From Candidatus Galacturonatibacter soehngenii (GTDB lineage: Bacteria > Bacillota > Clostridia > Lachnospirales > Lachnospiraceae), in assembly GCF_008830185.1 (NCBI RefSeq), contig NZ_WAGX01000005.1, forward strand, positions 1,178,001 to 1,242,000: 64,000 nt of DNA. Direction: 5' to 3'. Positions within the stretch are counted from its first letter, which is position 1. Each line of letters starts with the position of its first letter. Below, piece by piece: positions 46,392 to 56,524 of this stretch. The translations under genes and the position numbers were made by a program. The notes under the pieces are model-generated. The model was not told the origin of the DNA. It did no database searches and saw only the letters and a program-made list of their open reading frames with translations.

Positions 46392-47579
46392 TTATTCACA
46401 TAATGCCTTTGCAATTTCAGCAGTTCTTTCAAAATCTTCTTTTCTTGGATTCCATTCACACTTTGCCTCTGCCTCAACCACAGAAAAACCTGCTCCTGTT
46501 AACTTTTCTCTAAGGACTTTGGTTGCCTCTCCACTCCATCCGTAGCAACCAAATACCGCAGCTTTTTTATTTTTAAATTTAAGCTCTTTTAAAAATTCTA
46601 GCCAGCCTCCAACAGAAGAAAGAATGCTTCCACCAACGGTTGGTGAACCTACTGCAATGGCTTTTGAATTAAATACTTCGGTCATAATATCATTTTTGTC
46701 TGCTTTTGAAATATTAAATATTTTTACTCTTGTATTTGGAGAGATTTCAGAAATCTGAGTACTTAATTTATGTGCTAGTTGCTTGGTTCCTTCCCACATC
46801 GTATCATACACAATTGTAATCTGATCCTCTTGGTAGTTTTGGGACCACTCGTAATATTTTTCTACAATCTGCATTGGATTCTCTCTCCAAATAGCACCAT
46901 GACTGGTTGCTATGATATCAATTGGTATATTCAGTGCTTGAATTTCTTCAATCTTCTTTTTTACGAGTGCTGAAAATGGAGTCAAAATATTTGCATAGTA
47001 CTTTAACGCCTCTTCCCAAAGCCTGCACTGGTCTGCTTTGTCGTTAAATAATTCCTCCACTGCAAAATGTTGTCCAAATGCATCATTGGAAAACAAGATA
47101 TTATCTTCAGTCAGATAAGTTGCCATACTATCTGGCCAATGAAGCATTTTCATTTCAACGAAAATTAACTTTTTACCATTACCAATATCAACTGAGTCAC
47201 CTGTTTTTACCACTTGATAATTCCACTCTGGATGATGATATTGTCCTACCAAGGACTTTACACCACTTGCCGTACAATAGATTGGTGTGTTTGGGATTTT
47301 TTCCATCAAAGCAGGTAAAGAACCACTATGGTCTATTTCACCATGGTTTGCAACAATAAAATCAATCTCTTTTAAATCAATTTCTTTTTCTAGATTATCA
47401 ATAAATTCCGTAGAATGTGGCTTCCATACGGTATCAATTAACACAGTCTTTTCTTCTTGAATTAAATAAGCATTTTGGCTTGACCCATGATGAATGCTAT
47501 AATCTGCTCCATGAAAGGATTCTAGTTCCCAGTCCATAATACCAACCCAGTTTACATTGTTTTTTACAAGTTTTTTCAT
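46392..47579 (-). CDS. fprA: Flavodiiron protein (NO/O2 reductase)
   Basis: This 395-residue protein has an N-terminal metallo-beta-lactamase-like domain with the diiron ligands HGEIDH (His79, Glu81, Asp83, His84) and a C-terminal flavodoxin domain starting near residue 255 (VYDTMWEGTKQLA). It reduces nitric oxide or oxygen in anaerobes using FMN electrons from rubredoxin. Its ATG overlaps the stop of ric by four bases (ATGA), showing translational coupling. With ric and the FNR-like regulator it forms a nitrosative/oxidative-stress unit. Whether it prefers NO or O2 is not clear from sequence. Confidence 0.95.
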   Translation of the reverse strand: MKKLVKNNVNWVGIMDWELESFHGADYSIHHGSSQNAYLIQEEKTVLIDTVWKPHSTEFIDNLEKEIDLKEIDFIVANHGEIDHSGSLPALMEKIPNTPIYCTASGVKSLVGQYHHPEWNYQVVKTGDSVDIGNGKKLIFVEMKMLHWPDSMATYLTEDNILFSNDAFGQHFAVEELFNDKADQCRLWEEALKYYANILTPFSALVKKKIEEIQALNIPIDIIATSHGAIWRENPMQIVEKYYEWSQNYQEDQITIVYDTMWEGTKQLAHKLSTQISEISPNTRVKIFNISKADKNDIMTEVFNSKAIAVGSPTVGGSILSSVGGWLEFLKELKFKNKKAAVFGCYGWSGEATKVLREKLTGAGFSVVEAEAKCEWNPRKEDFERTAEIAKALCE

Positions 47580-48280
47580 TCTTTTATTCCTCCTTCATAT
47601 TTTGGAAATAGTATTGAATTCTCAGTAAATATATGAATATAAATATCTTCTATCAATTCCTGCATCTTTTGAAATAGTAATTGATAAGAATTACATACAT
47701 TAGCTGGAAGTGTAAAATGATTTGTACAAGCTTCAATCTCTTTTATAATATTCCCAGCCGCTTCATGTTCATTCTCTAATTCCTTTACATATTCATACTC
47801 ATACTCTTGTGACAAATCATTTTTCATATATGAAAAAATTAATTTTTCTTCTTTTGCAAAATGCTCCAAAAGTTCCTTCCTTAAATCAGAAAAAAGAGCA
47901 TGTAAGGAAACAAGTTGCTTTGTATGTCGTTCATAATGTGCAAGTAGAACTTTATTCATTAATTCATCCGTTTCTTGAATTAAGTTTCGCTCTTTTTTAT
48001 GGTGCGTTACAATTATATAATCAATTAATTCGTTTACCTCCATGGCCATTAATTGTTCTACCTTTAATACTGGTTCATCCTGTCCTTGTTCCGCTTTTTC
48101 TTTCAGCTTTTTATTTAATAAATCGATAAAGCTCTTTGGATCAAGTCCTAGTTCTCTAACAGCATCTTCCAACTTATCATTACCACCACAGCAATAATCA
48201 ACGTGGAAGTCTTTTAAAATTTCGATTGCATTTGGATACGCTTTTACAACATCTGCGATTGTCATATTTTTTGTAATCAT
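47576..48280 (-). CDS. ric: Iron-sulfur cluster repair diiron protein Ric (ScdA/YtfE)
   Basis: This 234-residue protein has the N-terminal ScdA domain with DYCCGG (Cys30, Cys31) and a hemerythrin-like diiron domain (about 75-234) with repeated His/Glu ligands (THHKKE, HYERH, HFAKEE, ENEHE, HIFTEN). It repairs iron-sulfur clusters damaged by nitric oxide or oxidants. AGGAGG lies upstream of the ATG. It is coupled to the flavodiiron gene. A TGAT-TCAA-ATCA box at -41.5 relative to its promoter points to control by the FNR-like regulator encoded just upstream. Confidence 0.95.
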   Translation of the reverse strand: MITKNMTIADVVKAYPNAIEILKDFHVDYCCGGNDKLEDAVRELGLDPKSFIDLLNKKLKEKAEQGQDEPVLKVEQLMAMEVNELIDYIIVTHHKKERNLIQETDELMNKVLLAHYERHTKQLVSLHALFSDLRKELLEHFAKEEKLIFSYMKNDLSQEYEYEYVKELENEHEAAGNIIKEIEACTNHFTLPANVCNSYQLLFQKMQELIEDIYIHIFTENSILFPKYEGGIKE

Positions 48281-48333
48281 TTTATCTTCCTCCTATATCA
48301 TAGCTAGTTGCTTTTGTTTTTCTTTGTAAACTC

Positions 48334-48374
48334 ATTATAGTAGCTATAAAAAGATAAAAATGTGATTCAAATCA
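48334..48374 (-). promoter_or_regulatory. FNR/CRP-type box and promoter of ric-fprA operon
   Basis: On the minus strand TATAAT (48339-48334) has only a poor -35. A palindrome TGAT-N4-ATCA (48363-48374) is centred about 41.5 bp upstream of the predicted start (near 48327), the classic class-II activator position. The half-site matches the FNR consensus TTGAT-N4-ATCAA except for the outermost bases. Confidence 0.7.
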
Positions 48375-48404
48375 TTATTTTAAATTTTTTTTAATTTTTT
48401 TAGT

Positions 48405-49094
48405 TTATTTTCCGTTTTCAAATATATCTCGAAGTAATTCTTTTTGTAAAACTTCAATTTTTTTATTTCCTTGTAATAAAATGATACCATCTTTTTGAAG
48501 TTCCCCAAGCTTTCTGCTAATAGTCTCTCTTCTTACGTTGATGTGCGCCGCAATATCTTCTCTGGTCAATTCAATGATTTTACTTTTAATTTTATTGCTT
48601 TGAAATAAAATAAAACCAGCCACTCTTGCCTTTGCATCATTTATGGATAAGAGCTGGACAAGTTCATTTGCAAAAGACAGCTTCTCTCCTATTACATTTA
48701 ATATCTTTATCCCAATTTCTGGTCTTTTTAAAATTAATTCTTTGATATCCTTTAAAGAAATCAAACATACACCTGTTTCCGTTAACGTAATGGCATTTGC
48801 CTCAAAGGTCTTGCCCGCAAAAATATTTTGCTCTCCGTATATATCATTATCCACTAAAATATCAAATACATATTCCTTCCCCTCCAAGGAATAGTGATTC
48901 ATTTTCACTTTACCATAACGAATAATCATTATTCTATCTGCTTGATCTGATTCATGAAAAATTGTTTCACCTTTTTTATAGTCCAAATGCTTTGCCTTTT
49001 CAACCAAAGCAATCTGCTCTTCCCTAGAAAGAGGTTCAAAAAGGGTAATTCTAGATGTACACAATCGATTACAATTATTGCAACTATGTTCCAT
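48405..49094 (-). CDS. Crp/Fnr-family regulator with FNR-like cysteines
   Basis: This 229-residue protein has an N-terminal cyclic-nucleotide-binding-like domain (about 20-135) and a C-terminal winged helix-turn-helix (about 170-215; LTREDIAAHINVRRETISRKL). The cysteines Cys5, Cys8 and Cys12 plus Cys110 resemble the four cluster ligands of FNR, so it may sense oxygen or nitric oxide through an Fe-S cluster. AAGGAG precedes the ATG. It is directly upstream of ric, whose promoter has a matching box. The MATE gene 26 bp upstream may share its transcript. Confidence 0.9.
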   Translation of the reverse strand: MEHSCNNCNRLCTSRITLFEPLSREEQIALVEKAKHLDYKKGETIFHESDQADRIMIIRYGKVKMNHYSLEGKEYVFDILVDNDIYGEQNIFAGKTFEANAITLTETGVCLISLKDIKELILKRPEIGIKILNVIGEKLSFANELVQLLSINDAKARVAGFILFQSNKIKSKIIELTREDIAAHINVRRETISRKLGELQKDGIILLQGNKKIEVLQKELLRDIFENGK

Positions 49095-49119
49095 ATCCTA
49101 CTCCTTTCTACAAAAACAC

Positions 49120-50457
49120 TTACTTGATTTCAATATATCTCCATTTACCTGTTCTATATTGTGCAAACGAAATTACATAATTCGTTAGCCAACCAATCGG
49201 AACCGCATACCATACCATGGAAATACCAAACCGCGGTGCCATAATAGAAGCAAAGCTGACACGAATAAAAAGATTTCCTAAGTTGGCAATCGTAAATACC
49301 TTCATATCTCCCGCTCCTCGAAGCAATCCATCTGTAATCATTTTAAGACCAATTAACACAAAAAACCATCCCATAAATTTCAGATAGGAAGCTCCTGTTT
49401 CTTGTGCTAACATTGTTCCATCGCTTCCTAGAAATAACGAAATGATTCTATTATGAAATACTTCCAAAACGATACAGTTTGTCAGCGCAAAAAAAGCAAC
49501 GATGCCGTATGAGGTATAATATCCTTTTCTCGCTCGTTCATATTCTTTTGCCCCCATATTTTGGGCTGTAAATGCAGAGATTGCATTCCCCATGGCTGCC
49601 ATTGGTACTATTGCAATACTTTCTACTCTCATTGCTGCTGAGAATCCAGCCAGCATTTGCGTCCCAAAGCTATTGACAACGCTTTGTACCAACATCATAC
49701 CAATTGCAACCGTGGATTGCTGTAGAATGGATGGAAATGCAATACGTGACATGTTTTTTAATTCTTTTCCATCAAATATACTGGTTTGTTGTACCGTATG
49801 GGAAGAAATAATTTTTAAAAATAAAGCAAAAGAAATAATAGCAGATATTCCTTGGGCAAGAAAGGTAGCCCATGCGACTCCTGTAACCCCCATATTTAGA
49901 ATATATACCATATATAAATCAAGTAAAATATTTAAAATTGAAGAAAAAATAAGTAGATACAGTGGAAACTTAGATTTTCCAATTGCATTAAACATAGCAG
50001 AAAGCACATTATACATAAACAAAAAAGGAAGACCTAAAAAATAAATGTTTAAATATTGTGTTGCCATATCCAAGATTGTCTTCGGTGTATTTAATAGTCG
50101 CATAATGTCTTTACTAACCAAAAGTCCGAATGCAGCTAAAAAAATACTAAGACAAAGAAATGCCACGAGTGCCGTATAGGACGACTGCTTCATCTTCTTA
50201 TAATTTCTGGCACCAAAATAGCGCCCTGTTATAACGGAAGCACCCACACCACCGCCGATTGCAATACATATAAATACATTGGTAAGTGAATACGAGGCGC
50301 CTACTGCAGCTAATGCATCTTCACTTACAAAACGTCCCACCACCATGGAGTCTGCCATGGTATAAAACTGCTGAAATAGATTACCTATCATCATAGGCAA
50401 TGCAAAAACAATCAAAGCCTTTAGAGGCTTTTCGTGTATTAGATACTCTTTATCCAT
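49120..50457 (-). CDS. MATE-family efflux transporter
   Basis: This 445-residue protein has 12 predicted membrane segments in two repeats. It has the MATE-typical N-terminus (LIVFALPMMIGNLFQQFYTMADSMVVGR contains the first helix; residues about 13-42) and the mid-protein MSRIAFPSILQQST that starts the second repeat. The family exports cationic drugs or metabolites by H+ or Na+ antiport. It is located upstream of the FNR-like gene (25 bp) and after the glnQ terminator. The substrate is unknown. Confidence 0.92.
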   Translation of the reverse strand: MDKEYLIHEKPLKALIVFALPMMIGNLFQQFYTMADSMVVGRFVSEDALAAVGASYSLTNVFICIAIGGGVGASVITGRYFGARNYKKMKQSSYTALVAFLCLSIFLAAFGLLVSKDIMRLLNTPKTILDMATQYLNIYFLGLPFLFMYNVLSAMFNAIGKSKFPLYLLIFSSILNILLDLYMVYILNMGVTGVAWATFLAQGISAIISFALFLKIISSHTVQQTSIFDGKELKNMSRIAFPSILQQSTVAIGMMLVQSVVNSFGTQMLAGFSAAMRVESIAIVPMAAMGNAISAFTAQNMGAKEYERARKGYYTSYGIVAFFALTNCIVLEVFHNRIISLFLGSDGTMLAQETGASYLKFMGWFFVLIGLKMITDGLLRGAGDMKVFTIANLGNLFIRVSFASIMAPRFGISMVWYAVPIGWLTNYVISFAQYRTGKWRYIEIK

Positions 50458-50530
50458 AAATTGATTCCTTCCTTTGTGCTATTGCTATCTTTCCCTTCTC
50501 TTACAAAGATAATACAATCTATTAAAATCA

Positions 50531-50556
50531 AAAAGAAGATACCTTAATGGTATCCC
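50531..50556 (-). terminator. Terminator of amino-acid ABC operon
   Basis: GATACC (50538-50543) pairs with GGTATC (50549-50554), extended by flanking A/T pairs. On the minus strand it is followed by TTCTTTTT. Confidence 0.75.
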
Positions 50557-50567
50557 CTTTTGTCATA

Positions 50568-51311
50568 TTATGCAAGTTCTGGTAATGTACGTTTTAAAAA
50601 TTCTTTTGTTCTTTCTTGTGTTGGGTTTTGGAAAATCTGTTCTGGACTTCCTTCTTCTACAATAACGCCTTGATCCATAAAGACTACACGGTCAGATACT
50701 TCCTTTGCAAAGCCCATTTCATGGGTAACCACGAGCATGGTCAAACCATTGTCTGCTAATTCTTTCATTACCTTTAATACCTCTCCAACCATTTCAGGAT
50801 CAAGTGCAGAGGTTGGCTCATCAAAAAGCAATACGTCAGGCTCCATAGAAAGCGCCCTTGCAATGGCAACTCTTTGCTTTTGCCCTCCAGAAAGCTGCTT
50901 TGGTTTTGCCTTGATATATTGATCCATTCCAACAATTTTTAAAAACTTCATTGCAACTTCTTCTGCTTCTTTTTGTGTACGCTTTAATATTTTAACCTGT
51001 CCAACGACACAATTACTTAATACATTGTGATTGTTAAACAAGTTAAACTGCTGAAACACCATTCCAAGCTTCGTACGATATTGATAAATATCGTGCTTAT
51101 CATCTAAAATGTTTTCACCTTTATATATAATCTTTCCACCTGTTGGCTGCTCTAACAAATTAATGCAACGAAGAAGGGTTGATTTTCCCGATCCAGAAGA
51201 TCCAATAATACAAACTACTTCTCCAGACTTTACCGTAAAATCAATATCCTTTAGTACTTCATGTGTTCCAAAGGACTTACTTAAATGTTGTACTTCAATA
51301 ATTTTTTCCAT
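50568..51311 (-). CDS. Polar amino-acid ABC transporter ATP-binding protein (GlnQ type)
   Basis: This 247-residue ATPase is full length for the GlnQ/HisP family. It has Walker A GSSGSGKS (about 37-44), signature LSGGQKQR and Walker [12 protein letters not shown], all intact. It follows the fused binding-protein/permease gene by 22 bp and forms a two-gene importer with it. It hydrolyses ATP on the cytoplasmic face. Substrate choice is set by its partner. Confidence 0.95.
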   Translation of the reverse strand: MEKIIEVQHLSKSFGTHEVLKDIDFTVKSGEVVCIIGSSGSGKSTLLRCINLLEQPTGGKIIYKGENILDDKHDIYQYRTKLGMVFQQFNLFNNHNVLSNCVVGQVKILKRTQKEAEEVAMKFLKIVGMDQYIKAKPKQLSGGQKQRVAIARALSMEPDVLLFDEPTSALDPEMVGEVLKVMKELADNGLTMLVVTHEMGFAKEVSDRVVFMDQGVIVEEGSPEQIFQNPTQERTKEFLKRTLPELA

Positions 51312-51333
51312 TTTTTTCTCCCTTTCTTTCTTG

Positions 51334-52923
51334 CTATACCTGCATCTGATTCATCGAATAATTCGCAGGACCATCCAGACGTTTTTCAAGATAACGAAGG
51401 ATTCTGGTAACGGTAAATGTCATAACAAAATAAATTACACATGCAACAAAGAAGGATTCAAAATATCTAAAATTATTACCAGCCACTGATTTGGTCTGGA
51501 AATATAATTCTGTTACTGCAATTACATTTAATACTGAAGTATCTTTTATATTAATAACAAACTCATTACCTGTAGCAGGTAAAATATTACGAATCGCCTG
51601 TGGGAGAACTACATTGCACATAGTTTGAAAGTGATTCATACCAATCGCTTGTGCTGCCTCATACTGCCCTTTGTCAATAGAAAGAATACCACCACGGATA
51701 ATCTCAGACATGTAGGCTCCTGTATTAATAGAAACAATAAAAATTGCCGCACCTACTGGATTCATATGTATACCAAAAGCCAATGCTGATCCATAATAAA
51801 TTACCATGGCTTGTACAATCATCGGCGTGCCACGAAATACTTCTACATAAATCGCAAGCAATGCATGAACAATTCTTTGCAACACTCTTCTTGCCTTTTT
51901 AACAGGCACTGGAATGGTTTTGATTACTCCAACTATTAATCCAAGTAAAAATCCAAGAATTGTACCAACCATAGAGATTAGAAGTGTCATCCCTGCACCT
52001 CTAACAAACATAGGACCGTTTTCCTTTAAGATACTTACTACCCAAGAGATACTTGATTGCTCTGTGTCTGTACCTGGCTGATTCTTAATGGCTTCATCCA
52101 TTAACTGCTGACGCTCTTCTTGGGAAACACCTGCTAAAATCTCATTGATTTTTCCGGTTAACTCACTGTTTTTTGCAACACCTACAGAAATAGCGGTATC
52201 TTCTTCATTTGTGACAAATCCTTCGCTAAACTCTATCATTGCAAAATTCTTATTCTTTGCAGAAGCACTGACTCCCTCTGGTCTTTCTGATACATATCCA
52301 TCGATAATACCAGATTGAAGTGCAACTCGCATGGCTGTAAAATTATCCATTGCTGTCTGCTTTAAAACTCCGTTGATTTGATCAATTACGCTATAATGAA
52401 ACGTATTTAACTGAGCCGTTACCTTAGCACCTGAAAAATCATGAATCGATGTAGCCTCTTCATAGGCTCCGCCCTTTAAGACTACCATTACCAAATCAGA
52501 CTTATAATAAATATCTGAAAAGTCAATGGTCTCTTTTCTTTCTGCAGTAGGAGACATACCTGCTATGATTGCATCAATTTTACCTGATTGAAGTGCTGGA
52601 ACCAAGCCATCCCACTCCGTTTTTACAATCACTAGTTCCTTGCCTAATTGCTCTGCAATGATTTTGGCTATCTCGACATCATAACCGCCTGCAAATTCTT
52701 CATTTCCAGCAATCCTTACTCCACCATTTGAATCGTCTTGTTGTGTCCAGTTAAAAGGTGGATACCCTGCTTCCATACCAACACGAAACACATTATCATT
52801 TTCTACAGTTGTTGCGTTATTTTGTGCTGCCTTTACGGTTTGAGCCACATTTACAAATCCCCCAAACAAAAAAGACATTAGGAATAATACAACTATAATT
52901 TGTATCTTTAATTTCTTTATCAA
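51334..52923 (-). CDS. Amino-acid ABC transporter, fused substrate-binding protein and permease
   Basis: This 529-residue protein has an N-terminal signal or anchor helix (about 8-28), a type-II amino-acid-binding domain (about 45-275; [14 protein letters not shown]) and a permease domain (about 300-520) with the coupling motif [14 protein letters not shown]. Such fusions give a tethered binding protein. It starts at TTG (52923), with AAGGAG 7 nt upstream and no suitable ATG. The ATPase follows after 22 bp. The likely substrate is a polar amino acid; residues do not decide which. A 156-bp gap upstream holds no clear signal. Confidence 0.93.
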   Translation of the reverse strand: MIKKLKIQIIVVLFLMSFLFGGFVNVAQTVKAAQNNATTVENDNVFRVGMEAGYPPFNWTQQDDSNGGVRIAGNEEFAGGYDVEIAKIIAEQLGKELVIVKTEWDGLVPALQSGKIDAIIAGMSPTAERKETIDFSDIYYKSDLVMVVLKGGAYEEATSIHDFSGAKVTAQLNTFHYSVIDQINGVLKQTAMDNFTAMRVALQSGIIDGYVSERPEGVSASAKNKNFAMIEFSEGFVTNEEDTAISVGVAKNSELTGKINEILAGVSQEERQQLMDEAIKNQPGTDTEQSSISWVVSILKENGPMFVRGAGMTLLISMVGTILGFLLGLIVGVIKTIPVPVKKARRVLQRIVHALLAIYVEVFRGTPMIVQAMVIYYGSALAFGIHMNPVGAAIFIVSINTGAYMSEIIRGGILSIDKGQYEAAQAIGMNHFQTMCNVVLPQAIRNILPATGNEFVINIKDTSVLNVIAVTELYFQTKSVAGNNFRYFESFFVACVIYFVMTFTVTRILRYLEKRLDGPANYSMNQMQV

Positions 52924-53079
52924 ACTCTTATCTCCTTTAACAGTTTATTAAATCCTCATTCCCTTTTGGCATAGGCCAAATACCATGAAACATCCGTAAT
53001 AAGTCTAAAAGAAAGCACAACACTTGTCAACTACTAGTTTTCGAATCTAAATGGACATTTCAGGTAATTGAAATCGTTT

Positions 53080-53901
53080 TTAATCCCTACATTTGTAGGC
53101 AACAATATTAACCTTACCTTTTCCTTTGTATTTCGTTATTTCATATTTCTCTGGGTAAGCTGCAAGAAGGTCTGGTAACTTAGCAAAACCATATGCACGA
53201 GAGTTAAAATCTGGCTTTACTCTTTTAATATAAGGACCAACTGCACTAACATTTGCAAAACCAGCTTCATTTTGATACTTTTCATAGGCTATTTTTAATA
53301 AGCTATGGATTTCTTGAATGTTGGCAACCAAATCAACTTTTTCTTTCTCGGTTGATACATTGATTTGATTCTCTTTACTGGCTTTTTCTTTGGAGATTGC
53401 TTCTGTTATATTTTTATCCTTTGTCTCTTTTTCAATCTCCTCTTCTATTTTCTTATCATCTTTGGCCTGAATTAACTCAATCAGTATAAAGTCATCACAC
53501 GCATTTTTAAAAGACTCTGGCGTCTTGCTTTCTCCTGCTCCTATGATGTATTGACCTGACTCTCGTAAACGAATCGCCAAAGGTGTAAAATCACTGTCAC
53601 TTGATACTAATACAAACGCATCGTACTTATCCATAAAAAGTAAATCCATAGCTCCAATTACCATTGCAATGTCTGTCACATTTTTACCTGTTACATAGTC
53701 AAATTGCTGTTCCGCTTTTATGGCTAATCGTTTTAATTCAGACTCCCAATTTTTTAACATGTCTTTTTTCCAGTTTCCATATGCTTTTTTAACAACAATT
53801 CTTCCATAGGTTGAAACTTCATGAAGAATCGCTTCAAGCTTAGATAATTGTGTATTGTCAGCATCAATTAGTACTGCCATTTTTTGAAAATTATCTTCCA
53901 T
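53080..53901 (-). CDS. NYN-domain (LabA-like) protein with C-terminal OST-HTH-like domain
   Basis: This 273-residue protein has an N-terminal NYN/PIN-like nuclease fold (about 5-145) with the acidic residues expected for metal binding: LIDADN (Asp13, Asp15), TDIAM and SSDSDFT. A charged linker (about 150-195) leads to a C-terminal region (about 200-270; FANVSAVGPYIKRVKPDFNSRAYG) resembling the OST-HTH/LOTUS RNA-binding domain. It is probably an RNA-processing enzyme or regulator. AAGGAG precedes the ATG. It is located 54 bp after mscL, and probably is an independent function. Confidence 0.9.
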   Translation of the reverse strand: MEDNFQKMAVLIDADNTQLSKLEAILHEVSTYGRIVVKKAYGNWKKDMLKNWESELKRLAIKAEQQFDYVTGKNVTDIAMVIGAMDLLFMDKYDAFVLVSSDSDFTPLAIRLRESGQYIIGAGESKTPESFKNACDDFILIELIQAKDDKKIEEEIEKETKDKNITEAISKEKASKENQINVSTEKEKVDLVANIQEIHSLLKIAYEKYQNEAGFANVSAVGPYIKRVKPDFNSRAYGFAKLPDLLAAYPEKYEITKYKGKGKVNIVAYKCRD

Positions 53902-53955
53902 TTTGGTCTCCTTATCATAATATTACTTGGTGTAATAAACACTTTCGTATGCTTT

Positions 53956-54420
53956 TTATTTATCCTTTGAGAGTAAATCACGAATTTCAGTAAGTAGTTC
54001 CACTTCTTTTGATAATTCTTGCACTTCCTCTTTTTTCTCTTCTGGTTTTTCTTCTGTTTTCTTTTTGTTAATGGAATTGATACCTTTAACAATAATAAAT
54101 ACGCAGGCTGCTGTTATTAAAAAGGTAATTACAGATTCTAGAAAACTACCTACATTAATATAAGGATTGTTTCCCCATGGTATTGTAAATCCTAGCTTTT
54201 TAAAATTGATGCCAACTAAGACCGTCCCAATGATTGGCATTAAAATATCACCTACCAGCGAATTAACGATAGAAGTAAAGGCACCTCCGACAATAACACC
54301 CACTGCCAAGTCCATAACATTGCCACGAGATATAAAGGTTTTAAATTCCTCGAAAATACCTCCAGCTTTTTTTATACTTTCCTGACTCTTTAAATCATTC
54401 ACTTTTTTTGAAAAACTCAT
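53956..54420 (-). CDS. mscL: Large-conductance mechanosensitive channel
   Basis: This 154-residue protein has two membrane helices (about 25-50 and 90-110), the FISRGNVMDLAVGVIVGGAF stretch that lines the pore, and a C-terminal charged helical bundle (about 120-154). It opens in hypo-osmotic shock. ATG 54420 is chosen because AAGGAG lies 8 nt upstream; the longer frame adds six residues. The C-terminal tail with KKKTEEKPEEKKEE is more charged than in E. coli MscL. Confidence 0.96.
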   Translation of the reverse strand: MSFSKKVNDLKSQESIKKAGGIFEEFKTFISRGNVMDLAVGVIVGGAFTSIVNSLVGDILMPIIGTVLVGINFKKLGFTIPWGNNPYINVGSFLESVITFLITAACVFIIVKGINSINKKKTEEKPEEKKEEVQELSKEVELLTEIRDLLSKDK

Positions 54421-54517
54421 ACTATGTGCTCCTTCCACTCGTTTTCTTTATTTTAGTTGACGAAAAGGAGGGTTGTCAAGCATGAAGCTTTCAGCAAGTG
54501 CTTGTATCATTTGTTTT

Positions 54518-55516
54518 TTAAATCAAAAGTTCTTTATATAAATGCAATACATTTTTATAGAAAATGGCTTCTATCTGCGAATGTTTAAAACCTTCTTTTT
54601 CTAAAGCCTCCAAAAGAAGTGGAAGCATCGAACAATTCTTCATCTCTAGTTTACCTTCAATCCCATCAAAATCCGATCCAAGTGCCAGGCATTCAATTCC
54701 TCCAATATTTGTAATATGTCTGGCATGGCTTGCCATAAGAGCAACACTACTATGACAGTCCTCCTCGGTTTCTCCTTCCTCTAAGAAGTTTGGGCTATAA
54801 TTTAACCCTATCACTCCTCCCCGCTGTGCTAGTTTTCGTATCATATCATCCGTTAGATTTCTAGGATGCCTACACAAGGCTCTGGCATTGGAATGGCTGG
54901 CAACAAAAGGTTTTTTCGTATATTGTAAGACATCATAAAACCCTTCGTCTGAAAGATGTGATACATCAACAATGATTCCAAGGCGTTCCATTTCAATAAG
55001 AAATTCAATTCCTTTTTTCTTAAGTCCAAGCCCTTTTTCAAACTCATATTCATATTTGGATTGAGAACTTTTGGAGCGTAAATTAGGAAAACCTAATTCA
55101 TTTTCAAAATTCCAAGTTAAGGTCATCATACGAACTCCAAGTTGATAAAGAATCCGAAGAAAACTAAGTTTTCCTTTGCAGACAGCTCCTTCTTCCACTG
55201 TCAACATTGCGCAAATCTTACCCTCTTGTATATTTGTTTCAATGTCTTCATATGTTTTAACTGCCCTAATCTTCTCTTTATTTTTTTCCATTTCTCTATA
55301 AAATATATCAATTTGGCTTAATGCAGATTCAAAAGGATCTAAGTTCCTTCCCAGATTGACAAATATTGCAAAATTCTGTAGCAGGTAGTCTCCTTTTCTT
55401 AATTTTTCCAAATCAACATGAAGCGAGTTTTTCTCTAATTCCATAGGTTTTTTGTTATCCCATTGGGAATACCAAAGTTCTGCCATCGTATCGCAATGCA
55501 AATCTACTACTTTCAT
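54518..55516 (-). CDS. Membrane-dipeptidase family (M19) dipeptidase
   Basis: This 332-residue TIM-barrel metallopeptidase has the first metal motif DLHCDT (His7, Asp9), a bridging Glu in VEEGA, DVSHLSDEGF, SHSNARAL and GSDFDG. Members cleave dipeptides, including those with a D-residue. It lies 30 bp after the NlpC/P60 gene and probably shares its transcript. Together they would degrade murein-derived peptides. No signal peptide is seen. Confidence 0.93.
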   Translation of the reverse strand: MKVVDLHCDTMAELWYSQWDNKKPMELEKNSLHVDLEKLRKGDYLLQNFAIFVNLGRNLDPFESALSQIDIFYREMEKNKEKIRAVKTYEDIETNIQEGKICAMLTVEEGAVCKGKLSFLRILYQLGVRMMTLTWNFENELGFPNLRSKSSQSKYEYEFEKGLGLKKKGIEFLIEMERLGIIVDVSHLSDEGFYDVLQYTKKPFVASHSNARALCRHPRNLTDDMIRKLAQRGGVIGLNYSPNFLEEGETEEDCHSSVALMASHARHITNIGGIECLALGSDFDGIEGKLEMKNCSMLPLLLEALEKEGFKHSQIEAIFYKNVLHLYKELLI

Positions 55517-55546
55517 TCTTTTCCCCCATTTTAGAATACATACAAC

Positions 55547-56383
55547 TTAAAAGACACTTCCTACGGCAAGGATTCCCTTTGCTAAATCTTCCCTATAGTC
55601 TGAATCCTCTGGACATAAACTATTGATTACCACACCGTTACTTCCCATTTTTGCTGTGGCATGAATGTATCTTCGTTCATCGATTGCCATTGCAATATGA
55701 CCTTTAAAATACAGTAAATCTCCTGGTTTTCTATCTTCAAACGCAATCTCGTGCACTGGAAAACCTTCTACCATTTTAGCGTCACGATGGATAAGGATTC
55801 CGTTGATTAGATATGCCATTGAAGTAAGCCCGGAACAGTCTATTCCAAGCGGTGATTTACCTCCCCACCGATACTGTGTGCCCAGATATTGCATTGCGAT
55901 TTGTACTAGTTGTTGCCTCATTCTATCTTCTGAAACATTCCATGCATTACGAGGTTCTTCTAAAAATTCATCTATCATATACCCATAGCAACCATCTGCA
56001 AGCATCACCTTGGCCCATCCTGCTTGCTCTTGCATAACCAAGCCACAATATGCGATAATCGCACCCTTCGTAAGCTCCATTACAACTCTACCTTTCACTC
56101 TTGATTCTGATAGGACATCTGCATAGACTTTTGTGACTCTCTTTTTCGGGGCATGCTCCCATTTTGTATAGGACTGGTTACATTCTTCTAAAACCAAATC
56201 CTGTCTTTTTACATATCCCGTATATTGGTACTCTGTCATTATATAAACCCACTTATTTATGCTAGGAATACATGACTTTATCACTGTAACTGGCATGCCA
56301 TATAATAGTTCATCGCTAAGTGAAGAATTGCAATCTGGTTTTTCATAGACTGGTACCAATGTTTTATTTGCTATTCCTTTCAT
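55547..56383 (-). CDS. NlpC/P60 endopeptidase with SH3-like domains (YkfC-like)
   Basis: This 278-residue protein has two SH3-like segments (about 1-60 and 80-140) and a C-terminal NlpC/P60 domain with catalytic Cys in GIDCSGLTS (about 180) and His in FKGHIAMAID (about 229). This layout resembles YkfC, a gamma-D-Glu-diamino acid endopeptidase. No signal peptide is present, so it probably works on imported murein peptides in the cytoplasm. AGGAGG precedes the ATG. The dipeptidase gene follows directly. Confidence 0.9.
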   Translation of the reverse strand: MKGIANKTLVPVYEKPDCNSSLSDELLYGMPVTVIKSCIPSINKWVYIMTEYQYTGYVKRQDLVLEECNQSYTKWEHAPKKRVTKVYADVLSESRVKGRVVMELTKGAIIAYCGLVMQEQAGWAKVMLADGCYGYMIDEFLEEPRNAWNVSEDRMRQQLVQIAMQYLGTQYRWGGKSPLGIDCSGLTSMAYLINGILIHRDAKMVEGFPVHEIAFEDRKPGDLLYFKGHIAMAIDERRYIHATAKMGSNGVVINSLCPEDSDYREDLAKGILAVGSVF

Positions 56384-56524
56384 ATTCCTCCTAATCAGAC
56401 TTATTTTGCTTGATTATAAGCCAATATAATAAGTACAATTATTAAATTGTATTTTCCATACATGTTTTTCAGAACCTTAAGAGTGATTGCCTTAATGGTA
56501 AGAGGTTACTAGATTCTGTAATTC

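Noticed and set aside
53086-53099. Palindrome CCTACA-TT-TGTAGG identical over 13 bases to 432-444
   Set aside because: Here it lies within the last codons of the NYN-domain gene and shows no T run or promoter; the match to the upstream region of the PucR gene is probably chance.
53868-54092. 74-codon lysine-rich frame between NYN and mscL genes
   Set aside because: It overlaps the mscL C-terminal coding region in another frame, and its Lys-rich composition reflects that charged tail.
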